From an uncultured Lachnospiraceae bacterium (GTDB lineage Bacteria; Bacillota; Clostridia; Lachnospirales; Lachnospiraceae), in NCBI GenBank assembly GCA_947175055.1, contig CAMWLJ010000016.1, positions 1 through 45,060 on the forward strand: 45,060 bases of DNA, in the 5' to 3' direction. The translations under genes and the position numbers were made by a program. The notes under the pieces were generated by a model. That model made no database searches. It was not told where the DNA came from and saw only the letters and a list, made by a program, of their open reading frames with translations. Shown piece after piece: positions 7,877 through 15,768 of this stretch (within the stretch, counting starts at the first letter, position 1; each line of letters opens with the position of its first letter).

Positions 7877-9715
7877 ATGAATCCGGATCAGGAGAAAGCG
7901 ATTCTGCACACTGCCGGACCCGCGCAGATCATAGCGGGGCCCGGCAGTGGCAAGACCTTCGTCACCGTTCAGCGTATCTTACATCTCATCACACATCAGG
8001 ACGTTGATCCCGTCCATATTCTTGTCATCACATTTACGAAAGCAGCAGCTTTGGAAATGCAGGAGCGCTTCTTTCGTCTCATGCAGCCGGAGCGGCCACC
8101 GGTAAGGTTCGGCACCTTTCATGCCGTGTTCTATCATATTCTGAAACAGTCAGCCCGTTATCAGGGGTATTCCATCATGACAGAATCAGAGAAAAGGAAG
8201 CAGATCCGTCAGATCGTGCGCATGTACACCAGGTTTTCTGGTGTGCAGGAAGAGGATTTGGACGAGCTGGTTTCTCTGGTCAGCGCCTGCAAGACGACGG
8301 GCAGTGTAAAGAAAATATCAATACAGGAGATAGGAGAGGAGGATATCCGTTTTGTTGTAAAAGAATACGAGAGCTATCAGCAGGAATTTTGCATGATGGA
8401 TTTCGATGATATCATGATCCATTGTCATAGACTGCTACGGGAAGACAGTGAACTTCTGGCCTGGTGGCAGGAACGGTTCCGGTATATCCTGGTGGATGAG
8501 TTTCAGGATATTTCTCCACTGCAGTATGAGATCGTGCGGATGCTGGCGGCACCGCAGCAGAATCTTTTTATTGTGGGAGATGATGACCAGTCTATCTATG
8601 GCTTCCGGGGTGCCAGTCCTGACAGTATGCGGCAGTTTAAGCAAGATTATCCGACTGCGGAGGTCATTGCACTTAACCGGAATTATCGCTGTCACAGACA
8701 GATCGTGGCGGCGGCGCTTCAGGTGATCAGGGAGAACCGTAACCGCATCGACAAGCATATCGGCGCCATGCATGAAACCGGGGAGGGATTCCAACTGCGG
8801 CAGTATGAGGATGAGGAAAGCCTACAGCGGTCATTCGTCCAGGAACTTTGTGATATGCAAAGGGCCGGCCGGTTGTCATCCTGTGCCGTGATCTGCCGGA
8901 CGAACTATGACTGTGCCATGTGGGCACAGGTCCTACGGAAGAATGAGATTCCTTTTTCCATGAAGGAGCGGCCCGGTAACCGGTTCCGTCATTTCGTGGT
9001 ACAGGATATCATGGCTTATTTGGAACTGGCGGCGGAGGCGGATGACTCTGGCGGACTCTGCCGGAAATATTTTCTGCGGATCATGAACCGGCCGGTCAGA
9101 TATCTAAAAAGGGACAGTGTACCAGATGAGAAAGTACGGGAAGACATACTGTTGGCATATTATCGCAACTCGACGGTCTTACAGGAACGGGCCAGAAAGC
9201 TATTTCGGGATCTTCGGTATCTGAAGGGGCGGAAACTGTATCTGCAGATTCATTATATCCGCAATATCATAGGGTACGATGGGTATCTGCGGGAAAAGTA
9301 CGGTGGGTCAAAAGCGGAGGAACTGATCAGAATTGCAGCTAAGTTTCAGGAATTATCCGAACAGTTTTCGACATTACGGGACATGAAGGAATATATCGCT
9401 GACTATGAGGATACGCTAAAGGATATGCAGGAACAGAAAAAGGAGGATGCAGTCAAGCTGCTGACTATGCATGCTTCCAAAGGCTTGGAATTTGACGGTG
9501 TCTATCTGCCGGATTGTCAGGAGGGAAAGATGCCTTCCGCCAAGGCGGTGACGCCGGAGGAAATAGAGGAGGAGCGGCGTCTGTTCTACGTGGCCATGAC
9601 CAGGGCAAGATACAGTTTGTATCTATTGTCCGCCAAAGGAAAAACCGGAAAAGATGCACCTTCCCGGTTTCTGGCATGTCTGTCAGGAAATCTGGCAGTC
9701 AGGGACGTGTTATGA
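7877..9715 (+). CDS. UvrD/PcrA-family ATP-dependent DNA helicase, short form
   Basis: Superfamily 1A 3'-5' helicase, 612 residues against about 720-740 for PcrA/UvrD. Motifs in order: Q-motif NPDQEKAIL, Walker A AGPGSGKT (20-27), motif II VDEFQDISPLQ, motif III GDDDQSIYGFRGA, motif IV NYRC, motif V TMHASKGLEFDGVY and motif VI RRLFYVAMTRAR. Shortening is mainly in the 2B region, and the C-terminal tail that binds RNA polymerase in PcrA is absent. The ATG at 7877 has little ribosome binding sequence; a GTG at 7862 would overlap gltX by 8 bp. Either way expression probably depends on coupling to gltX. The 3' end overlaps the convergent DUF1292 gene by 6 bp. Confidence 0.88.
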   Translation: MNPDQEKAILHTAGPAQIIAGPGSGKTFVTVQRILHLITHQDVDPVHILVITFTKAAALEMQERFFRLMQPERPPVRFGTFHAVFYHILKQSARYQGYSIMTESEKRKQIRQIVRMYTRFSGVQEEDLDELVSLVSACKTTGSVKKISIQEIGEEDIRFVVKEYESYQQEFCMMDFDDIMIHCHRLLREDSELLAWWQERFRYILVDEFQDISPLQYEIVRMLAAPQQNLFIVGDDDQSIYGFRGASPDSMRQFKQDYPTAEVIALNRNYRCHRQIVAAALQVIRENRNRIDKHIGAMHETGEGFQLRQYEDEESLQRSFVQELCDMQRAGRLSSCAVICRTNYDCAMWAQVLRKNEIPFSMKERPGNRFRHFVVQDIMAYLELAAEADDSGGLCRKYFLRIMNRPVRYLKRDSVPDEKVREDILLAYYRNSTVLQERARKLFRDLRYLKGRKLYLQIHYIRNIIGYDGYLREKYGGSKAEELIRIAAKFQELSEQFSTLRDMKEYIADYEDTLKDMQEQKKEDAVKLLTMHASKGLEFDGVYLPDCQEGKMPSAKAVTPEEIEEERRLFYVAMTRARYSLYLLSAKGKTGKDAPSRFLACLSGNLAVRDVL

Positions 9716-10060
9716 ATCCGCTTCTTCACCGCCTACCAGTTCGTCAAATTCTGCCGCATCGAGATACTCGTCAAAAGCCTCCGCCACGGCTTCATATTCC
9801 TCATCGTCCTCAATGTAATCCAGTACAGGCTCCTCGTTAGGGTCGTCCGGATTCTCACTGTAACGGTAGAACCAGACTTCCCCTTCCGTGTTGTCTCCGC
9901 TTTCATCCAGCGGGAGCAGGACGATGTAATCCTTGTTTAGCACGGAGAGGATAGTGATCACCGCACAGGTGACGGTAGTGCCGTCCTCCAGATCCAGATC
10001 CACGGTCATTTCCTCAGCGTCATAGCCATTGTCGCTGTCAGGTATATTATTTTTGCTCAT
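9710..10060 (-). CDS. DUF1292 domain protein
   Basis: A 116-residue very acidic protein of the DUF1292 (YrzB) family, whose function is unknown. The core contains MTVDLDLEDGTTVTCAVITIL and YIVLLPLDE, followed by an EGEVWFYRY strand and a long Glu/Asp tail. GAAAGGAAG lies before the ATG. It is transcribed divergently from the GH13-like gene, and the start regions of the two genes share an identical 15-bp arm. The stop codon overlaps that of the helicase gene tail to tail, leaving no room for a terminator. Confidence 0.85.
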   Translation of the reverse strand: MSKNNIPDSDNGYDAEEMTVDLDLEDGTTVTCAVITILSVLNKDYIVLLPLDESGDNTEGEVWFYRYSENPDDPNEEPVLDYIEDDEEYEAVAEAFDEYLDAAEFDELVGGEEADS

Positions 10061-10111
10061 AGTGGGTACTTCCTTTCTTTCACAGCGGTAGAGACTGTGA
10101 ATACTTGCAGT

Positions 10112-10308
10112 AGTTTATGGTTATTTTACTGAAATTTGGCCGGATATTCAATGGATTTTCTGAAAATAAAACAAGTTTTTGTTTTGGAATCTTATCTTTT
10201 GTGATAAAATGATAACATGGCATTTAATTTGTATTATGTCAGCTGTGTGGTGGGGATACAGATATTGGTTTTTCAGGAATGCTCTATCAGCTCAAATAAC
10301 CATAAACT
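10112..10308. repeat. Perfect 15-bp inverted repeat flanking the divergent intergenic region
   Basis: AGTTTATGGTTATTT at 10112-10126 is the exact reverse complement of AAATAACCATAAACT at 10294-10308, with 167 bp between. Read in the direction of each gene, the same 15-mer begins at a -10-like box (TAAAAT for DUF1292, TCAAAT for the GH13-like gene) and lies just upstream of the ribosome binding site. A shared operator for the two genes is the simplest reading; the ends of a small inserted element are an alternative. Confidence 0.7.
10123..10151 (-). promoter_or_regulatory. Sigma-A promoter of the DUF1292 gene
   Basis: On the minus strand TTGAAT (10151-10146), a 17-bp spacer and TAAAAT (10128-10123). 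The start site falls near 10116, inside the left arm of the 15-bp inverted repeat. Confidence 0.6.
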
Positions 10309-10329
10309 TACATTTTGGCGGAGGATTTC

Positions 10330-12420
10330 ATGAACAAAGACTTTAAAGTAGGTAAGACACAGATTTATCCTTTAGGCGTGTATTTCCGACATGCAGGGCT
10401 GCACGTTGCGGCAGTGCACAGAAGAATACATACGGAAGATTCAGCAGAATTCGGTATCATTCTGTATGACAGAAGACACAGAGGCGGCATCAGGATTCCG
10501 TTTCCGGAAGAAAACAGGGTCGGTTCCGTTTATGCTATGATGCTGGAAGGCTATCAGAACAGAGAATTCAGCTATCTTTTTTACTGTGGGAATCGGGTCT
10601 GGCAGGATCCTTATTGCAGGAAGATAGAATGTACCACGAAATATGGCGTGCCGAGAAAAGGGCCGGTGCGCTGCATGGTGCCGGATGAACACTACGACTG
10701 GGCAGATGACCGTGCACCGGCAGTCCCTTATGAAGATACAGTGCTGTATGCCCTTCATGTACGGGGATTTACGAAGCACAGATCATCCGGCGTAGTGCAT
10801 AAGGGAACTTATGCAGGGATCATAGAAAAGATCCCATATCTGAAGGGTTTGGGGATCACTTCAATCCTGCTGATGCCGGCTTACGAGTTTGACGAGATTC
10901 AAGTACAGGACAACATACAGACACTTCTGACGATGGAACAGGCGGCAGCTTCCTACAGACAGACTGCAAAGCGGCCGACGGGAGGGGATGAGACCGCGCC
11001 GGCATCTGCGAAGCGGGAACTCCCTTACAAGATCAATTACTGGGGATACCGCAGGGGCATGTATTACAGCCCCAAGGGCAGTTATGCGTACAGTCAGGAT
11101 GCGGTGGGCGAATTTAAGGATATGGTGAAGGCGCTGCACCGGGAGGGCATTGAGATATTGATGCAGTTTTACTTCCCGACGGAGGTTGCCCCGGCGGAGA
11201 TGCTGGATGTACTAAAGTATTGGAAAGTGGAATATCATATAGACGGTTTTCATGTGATGGGAGTGGATCTGCCTATTGGGATGTTTGCCGTGGAGCCGCT
11301 ATTGTCCGATACGAAGCTGCTGACCGTGCAGCAGTACAGCCCGGTGTCCGCGGAGAAGCCAGCCTCATCCCGCAGTATCGGCTGGCTGAGTGAGGGATTT
11401 CAGTATGATATGCGCCGGCTGTTGAAGGGGGATGACAATATGATCAACCAGTTTATCTTCCATGTGCGCAACAACAGACCGGAGACGGGTATTATCAATT
11501 ATATTGCCAAGTGGGATGGTTTCCGCCTGGCGGACTTGGTATCGTATGACCGGAAGCACAATGAGGACAACGGAGAGGACAACCGGGACGGGACGGATTA
11601 TAACTGTAGCTGGAACTGCGGCGTGGAGGGCAGGAGCCGACGGAGATCCGTTCTGCATCTGCGCATGAAACAGATGCAGAATGCCATGACACTGGTCTTT
11701 CTCTCGCAGGGGACACCGCTTCTCTACAGCGGTGATGAGTTCGGGAATACTCAGAACGGCAACAATAATCCGTACTGTCAGGATAATGATACCGGGTGGA
11801 TCAAGTGGAACCAGATGGAGAGCGGGAGCGAATTGCTGTCGTATACGAAGATGCTGATCCGGCTGCGCAGAGAGCATCCGATCTTGCACAGTGCCATGCC
11901 TCTTAAGGGGATGGATACGTTATCCTGCGGTTATCCGGATATCTCCTTCCACGGTAAGGAAGCCTGGCGGCCGGATACAAGTCCTGCCAGCAGGTCAATG
12001 GGAGTCATGTATTGCGGCTATTATGGGGAGATTGACGGTCGAAGAGATGAGGAATTTATCTATTTTGGGGTGAATCTGTACTGGGAATCCCATGTTCTGG
12101 GGCTGCCGACGTTACCCAAGGGGAAAGCCTGGAAACAGTTTGCTTCCACGGATATAAGGAAGAGAACGGGTCAGAAGACGGAAGCGGAATGTAAGCCGGA
12201 TGAACAGTCGGAATGCATGCAAAAGGATCAGCCGGCAGAGCAGGGGAAAGAAGTACTTGAGAAGCAGGAAGAGAATCTGCTGAAGATCACTATTCCGCCG
12301 CGGACCATCATGATCTATACGACGCAGGATTGTCCGGTACAGGAACGCCCGCCTAAGCAGCGCCGCAGACGCAGTAAGTCTTCTTTGGAGAAGAGAAGTG
12401 AACCTATAGTAACAGAATAA
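10330..12420 (+). CDS. GH13 glycogen-debranching-like protein, probable pseudoenzyme
   Basis: A 696-residue protein clearly homologous to GlgX/isoamylase (GH13). The non-catalytic landmarks are intact: LHVRGFTKH (143-150), NYWGYRRGMYYSPKGSYA, DLVSYDRKHNEDNGEDNRDG (402-421) and GTPLLYSGDEFG with its GNNNPYCQDND loop. All four catalytic regions are altered. Region I reads MQFYFPTEV (278-286) instead of DVVYNH. Region II reads DGFHVM (305-310), so the Arg and the nucleophile Asp are replaced by His308 and Met310. Region III reads KLLTVQQYS (329-337) with no acid/base Glu. Region IV reads WDGF, with Trp395 for His although Asp396 remains. Catalysis by the GH13 mechanism is therefore unlikely. GGAGG precedes the ATG. 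A DUF5662 gene follows after 13 bp. Confidence 0.85.
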   Translation: MNKDFKVGKTQIYPLGVYFRHAGLHVAAVHRRIHTEDSAEFGIILYDRRHRGGIRIPFPEENRVGSVYAMMLEGYQNREFSYLFYCGNRVWQDPYCRKIECTTKYGVPRKGPVRCMVPDEHYDWADDRAPAVPYEDTVLYALHVRGFTKHRSSGVVHKGTYAGIIEKIPYLKGLGITSILLMPAYEFDEIQVQDNIQTLLTMEQAAASYRQTAKRPTGGDETAPASAKRELPYKINYWGYRRGMYYSPKGSYAYSQDAVGEFKDMVKALHREGIEILMQFYFPTEVAPAEMLDVLKYWKVEYHIDGFHVMGVDLPIGMFAVEPLLSDTKLLTVQQYSPVSAEKPASSRSIGWLSEGFQYDMRRLLKGDDNMINQFIFHVRNNRPETGIINYIAKWDGFRLADLVSYDRKHNEDNGEDNRDGTDYNCSWNCGVEGRSRRRSVLHLRMKQMQNAMTLVFLSQGTPLLYSGDEFGNTQNGNNNPYCQDNDTGWIKWNQMESGSELLSYTKMLIRLRREHPILHSAMPLKGMDTLSCGYPDISFHGKEAWRPDTSPASRSMGVMYCGYYGEIDGRRDEEFIYFGVNLYWESHVLGLPTLPKGKAWKQFASTDIRKRTGQKTEAECKPDEQSECMQKDQPAEQGKEVLEKQEENLLKITIPPRTIMIYTTQDCPVQERPPKQRRRRSKSSLEKRSEPIVTE

Positions 12421-12433
12421 GGATAGCAGAGTC

Positions 12434-12967
12434 ATGATAAGAGCATGGGAGCATTTTAAAACGATAACACTTCATAAACGTCTGGTGATGGAGGGATGCT
12501 TTAAGGTCGGGCTGTACTGGCAGGGGATCGTGCACGATCTGTCTAAATTCAGTCCCACCGAGTTCCTTGTGGGCGCCAGATACTGGCAGGGTGACAGAAG
12601 CCCCAATAACGCGGAGCGCGAAGAGATGGGATATTCTTCTTCGTGGCTGCACCACAAAGGCCGGAACAAACATCACTATGAATATTGGATCGATTACAGC
12701 AGTCGGGGCATAGAGGGCGGTATGGCACCGGCACCGATGCCGAGGCGGTACATTGTGGAGATGTTCATGGACCGGATCGCAGCCTGCAAGGTTTACCATA
12801 AAGACGCTTATACCTGCAAGGATCCATTGTTGTATTACCAGTCGTCTCAGACTCCGCCGCCGCTACATCCGAAGACGAAGAAGCTTTTGGAGCTTTTGCT
12901 GCATATGTTGGCGGAGAAAGGCGAAGAAGAAACGTTTCGCTATATCAGAGTCAGGGTCTTAAAGTAA
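12434..12967 (+). CDS. DUF5662 family protein
   Basis: A 177-residue protein of the DUF5662 family, function unknown. It contains VHDLSKFSPTEF (about 33-44) and WLHHKGRNKHHYEYW (about 70-84). The spaced HD and HH pairs resemble an HD-type metal site but do not prove one. The family is often found in Lachnospiraceae and in phages. AAGGA lies 11 bases before the ATG. It sits 13 bp after the GH13-like gene and is probably in the same transcript. Confidence 0.75.
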   Translation: MIRAWEHFKTITLHKRLVMEGCFKVGLYWQGIVHDLSKFSPTEFLVGARYWQGDRSPNNAEREEMGYSSSWLHHKGRNKHHYEYWIDYSSRGIEGGMAPAPMPRRYIVEMFMDRIAACKVYHKDAYTCKDPLLYYQSSQTPPPLHPKTKKLLELLLHMLAEKGEEETFRYIRVRVLK

Positions 12968-12975
12968 CCTTCTTA

Positions 12976-13011
12976 CTCCTTTTTGCATAGGATATCATAT
13001 AAAAAAAGGAG
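12976..13011 (+). promoter_or_regulatory. Hairpin that would sequester the RBS of the Cys-rich peptide gene
   Basis: CTCCTTTTT (12976-12984) is perfectly complementary to AAAAAGGAG (13003-13011), which is the ribosome binding site of the next gene; the loop is 18 bases. No T-run follows, so this is not a terminator. It may control translation (structure seen; effect inferred). Confidence 0.5.
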
Positions 13012-13021
13012 ATGAGAATAT

Positions 13022-13342
13022 ATGAACTGTAGCATTATACTGTTATTTTTATTATTCTGTGGCCGGAACGGCTGCGGTTGCGGCAGGGACACGAGCTGCG
13101 GCTGCGAAGAACCAAGACCTGTACCACCGCCGCCATGTCGCCCGAGAGAACGGGACTGTGAGTGTGGCAGAGAACGCGAATGCGGCAGGGAGCGCGAGCG
13201 GGAATGCGGTAGAGAGCGTGAGCGGGAATGCGGCAGAGAACGCGAGCCGGAACGTAATTGTCCGTGCGGGAGCGATTCCCGTTTTGAACCGCGCTTCGAG
13301 CCGAGACCGTTTTCCGACGGCTGCGGATGCAATGAGAAATAG
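13022..13342 (+). CDS. Cys/Arg/Glu-rich repeat peptide, uncharacterised
   Basis: A 106-residue protein not matched to a known family. Residues 1-13 (MNCSIILLFLLFC) are hydrophobic, like a signal or anchor segment, but without a proper lipobox. CGCG-type pairs follow (C18/C20, C26/C28), then a PVPPPP stretch. The central region repeats an 8-residue unit ECGRERER with cysteines at 46/48, 54, 62 and 70. The end has NCPCG, the repeat RFEPRFEP and DGCGCNEK. There are 16 cysteines, mostly paired as CxC or evenly spaced, which suggests metal binding or disulfide cross-linking, for example in a spore or cell-envelope layer (inference). It is supported as a gene by a strong AAGGAG site 10 bases from the ATG and by the in-frame repeat; the other frames here are low-complexity shadows. 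Confidence 0.65.
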   Translation: MNCSIILLFLLFCGRNGCGCGRDTSCGCEEPRPVPPPPCRPRERDCECGRERECGRERERECGRERERECGREREPERNCPCGSDSRFEPRFEPRPFSDGCGCNEK

Positions 13343-13402
13343 AAGTAAGCATAGCTTGTGTGCGAGATTCGTTAAACGGACGCGGATAAGCTGATCAGTA
13401 TG

Positions 13403-13443
13403 CACTGCCTTTTCTTTTCGGTTGACGAAAAGAAGGGGCAGTG
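13403..13443 (+). terminator. Long hairpin before trpS, terminator-like
   Basis: An 18-bp stem (13403-13420 with 13426-13443, two G-T wobbles) and a 5-base loop, followed by TTAAACTGTTT. The stem is strong but the T-run is poor. It separates the Cys-rich peptide gene from trpS. Confidence 0.6.
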
Positions 13444-13498
13444 TTAAACTGTTTCAAAGAAAGTGTAGAAGTATCATAACAGGTGAACGGAGGATGAC

Positions 13499-14503
13499 AT
13501 GTTAGACGGAAAGAAAGTTTTATTCAGTGGTATGCAGGCAACGGGTAATCTGACACTTGGCAATTATCTGGGTGCGTTAAAGAACTGGGTTACGCTCTGC
13601 GATGAGTATATGTGCTTCTATTCGGTGGTAGACCTGCATTCGATCACGGTGCGCCAGGATCCGGCGGAACTGCGGAAAAGAGCACGTAATCTGTTGACCT
13701 TGTACATAGCGGCAGGTATCGATCCGGAGAAGAACTGTCTTTATTACCAGTCTCATGTATCCGGCCATGCGGAACTGTCCTGGATCTTGAACTGCTTTAC
13801 CTATATGGGAGAATTAAACCGCATGACACAGTTCAAGGACAAGGCTTCCAAGCATGCAGATAACATTAATGCCGGACTGTTTACGTATCCGGTGCTGATG
13901 GCGGCTGATATCCTGCTGTATCAGGCGGATGTGGTGCCGGTGGGTAAGGACCAGCTGCAGCATCTGGAGATCACGCGGGATATCGCACAGCGCTTCAACG
14001 GGATTTACGGCGATGTCTTCACGATTCCCGAACCTTATCTGGGCAGGACAGGCGCCAGCATCAAAAGCCTGCAGGATCCCTCGAAGAAGATGTCCAAGTC
14101 CGATGAGAATCTGAATGCCAGCATCTATCTGATGGATGATCCGGATACGATCATCCGTAAGTTCAAGCGGGCCGTGACGGACTCAGAGGCTTGTGTCCGC
14201 TATAGCGAGGAACAGCCGGGTATCCGCAATCTGATCGATATCTACTGTGCCTGCACGGGCAAGACACCCCAGGAGACAGAGCAGGAGTTTGCAGGCAGAG
14301 GGTACGGAGAGTTTAAGATGGCTGTGGGTGAAGCTGCTGTAGGCGTCTTAAAACCTCTGCAGGATAGATTCCATGACTTGTCCGGTAACAAAGATTACAT
14401 CGATAAGATCATCAAGGAGAATGCGGAAAAGGCAAATTATTATGCCATGAAGACACTGCGCAAAGTACAGAAAAAAATCGGTTTCCCGGAGAGAATACGA
14501 TAA
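13499..14503 (+). CDS. trpS: Tryptophanyl-tRNA synthetase
   Basis: Class I synthetase of 334 residues, normal for bacterial TrpRS. The HIGH equivalent TLGNYLG is at residues 19-25 and KMSKS at 197-201. Other family landmarks are LFSGMQATGNLTLGNY at the N terminus and PVGKDQLQHLEITRDIA. GGAGGATGAC precedes the ATG. No T-box or trp leader is visible upstream. A terminator follows 30 bases after the stop. Confidence 0.96.
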   Translation: MLDGKKVLFSGMQATGNLTLGNYLGALKNWVTLCDEYMCFYSVVDLHSITVRQDPAELRKRARNLLTLYIAAGIDPEKNCLYYQSHVSGHAELSWILNCFTYMGELNRMTQFKDKASKHADNINAGLFTYPVLMAADILLYQADVVPVGKDQLQHLEITRDIAQRFNGIYGDVFTIPEPYLGRTGASIKSLQDPSKKMSKSDENLNASIYLMDDPDTIIRKFKRAVTDSEACVRYSEEQPGIRNLIDIYCACTGKTPQETEQEFAGRGYGEFKMAVGEAAVGVLKPLQDRFHDLSGNKDYIDKIIKENAEKANYYAMKTLRKVQKKIGFPERIR

Positions 14504-14533
14504 ACAGAAATAAATGTCTATACAGAAGAAAGT

Positions 14534-14570
14534 AAGACCATGCCACGGTTACAGGAAGGCATGGTCTTTT
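14534..14570. terminator. Terminator between trpS and the convergent phosphatase gene
   Basis: AAGACCATGCC (14534-14544) pairs with GGCATGGTCTT (14558-14568), followed by T residues. The mirrored A/T flanks may allow action in both directions. Confidence 0.75.
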
Positions 14571-14653
14571 CAGTGGGATAGACGGAAACAAAGGGTGCTG
14601 TTCCATGGCAAACAGGATATTCAAAAAATCCCGGTATCCTGTGTTGCGCAGGG

Positions 14654-15454
14654 TCATCCCTGAAATACATCGGTGAAATATCCGGCTGCGGAGACGGGTT
14701 CGCCGCCTCTTGACAGGTGGCTCGTATCGCCGATGACTTGTGCCCGGAATTGGGCGATATTGCCGCGGCGTTCTTCTGTTCCCAGGATGGTCACGGAAGT
14801 GGGAGCCAGATAGAGACTGTGGAACAATAATGCAGGGGACATGCCAAGCAGATGGCTCATCATCACGCAGGTCACGCCCAAATGGCAGAATAGGACGATC
14901 GTGCTGTCTGTCTTGTCGATCTGTTCACGCATCTTATCAGTATGGTTCGGTGTGACGATGTTTGGTGCAGCAGGTTGCTCCCGGACTTCTTGTGCGGAGA
15001 GGTTCTCGTTCAGGTAATAATTGTGGAATCTTCGGTAGCCGTAGGTGGCCAGAATATCGTCGAGTCCGTCGCACACTTCGGCGTAAGCGGGGAGCAGTGC
15101 AGGATTGGAGCGGTAAAGCTGTGTTTCCTTCCAATCATTCCGGTCATACATCTGGGGAATCTCAGTCCAGTATTCCGGCATGAAATCCCAGGGTACGCCT
15201 ATCCGGCCAGTGGTGGGATCTTCCACCGGGTAGAAGAACTCCTTCATCCAGTCCTGGGTGATGGCTTCCCGGCCTACCCGTTCAAGCGTGTAGGAAGCGG
15301 TCTTCTGCGCGCGGCCAAGGGGAGAACAGTAAAATTGTGTTACCGGCCAGTTCACTGTGCGGTCCGAGAGCAGCTTCGCTTCGCGGATGCCCTTCTCCGT
15401 TAACGTGTCATTGACATAGTCAGGATCTCCGTGTCTGATAAAGATGATTTTCAT
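14654..15454 (-). CDS. Histidine phosphatase family protein
   Basis: A 266-residue member of the phosphoglycerate mutase/histidine phosphatase superfamily. The phospho-accepting motif RHGD is at residues 7-10, followed by LTEKGIREAKLL, and CSPLGRAQKTA carries the second Arg. The other catalytic His lies in LFCHLGV in the C-terminal half. A long insert between (EFFYPVED to PNHTDKMRE) is larger than in CobC/GpmB-type enzymes, so the substrate cannot be predicted. The ATG is preceded by GGAGG at the right distance. Confidence 0.85.
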   Translation of the reverse strand: MKIIFIRHGDPDYVNDTLTEKGIREAKLLSDRTVNWPVTQFYCSPLGRAQKTASYTLERVGREAITQDWMKEFFYPVEDPTTGRIGVPWDFMPEYWTEIPQMYDRNDWKETQLYRSNPALLPAYAEVCDGLDDILATYGYRRFHNYYLNENLSAQEVREQPAAPNIVTPNHTDKMREQIDKTDSTIVLFCHLGVTCVMMSHLLGMSPALLFHSLYLAPTSVTILGTEERRGNIAQFRAQVIGDTSHLSRGGEPVSAAGYFTDVFQG

Positions 15455-15507
15455 AAAGTTTCCTCCGTAGGTTACGCTTTAGCAAAATTTAATTAGTGTT
15501 TTTGTTT

Positions 15508-15536
15508 ATTATAGTATATAATAACATAGATGTATA
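15508..15536 (-). promoter_or_regulatory. Sigma-A promoter of the histidine phosphatase gene
   Basis: On the minus strand TATACA (15536-15531), a 17-bp spacer and a perfect TATAAT (15513-15508), about 50 bases upstream of the ATG. Confidence 0.6.
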
Positions 15537-15576
15537 GAAAATGTGAAGATGTCAGGGTGTTTGGAAACAAGAAAAT

Positions 15577-15749
15577 GTAACGGTTCAGCCCTCATCATTC
15601 ATAAAAGCGTCTGCTGCGCAGCCGACGCCGCTTTGCGGCTCATATTTTATTTCATATGAGGGCGCTCCGCTCATAAAATACTCTGCAGCCCGTGTTCTGT
15701 GTGCAAGCACCCACACAGTCTGCAGAGTACTTTATGGCTGAACTGTTAC
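15577..15749. mobile_element. MITE-like element, copy 1 (173 bp)
   Basis: Bounded by GTAACGGTTCAGCC (15577-15590) and its inverted partner GGCTGAACTGTTAC (15736-15749), with one mismatch. It is flanked by AAGAAAAT (15569-15576) and AGGAAAAT (15750-15757), a 7-of-8 direct repeat. No coding capacity. The interior folds into several hairpins: GCGTC/GACGC around GCTGCGCAGC, CCGC/GCGG, CTCATAT/ATATGAG, and a long outer stem formed by CATAAAATACTCTGCAG with CTGCAGAGTACTTTATG around a CTGTGTG/CACACAG hairpin. A second copy is at 44811-45003. It ends 19 bases before the hflK start codon, so it probably lies in the 5' leader of that gene. Confidence 0.85.
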
Positions 15750-15768
15750 AGGAAAATGGAGGAGAACT

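Noticed and set aside
13160..13250. CRISPR-like array
   Set aside because: The short units are tandem in-frame codons without unique spacers.
12973..13405. Several repeat-rich frames on both strands over the Cys-rich peptide gene
   Set aside because: The 24-bp DNA repeat keeps all frames open; only the plus frame starting at 13022 has a ribosome binding site and a sensible N terminus.
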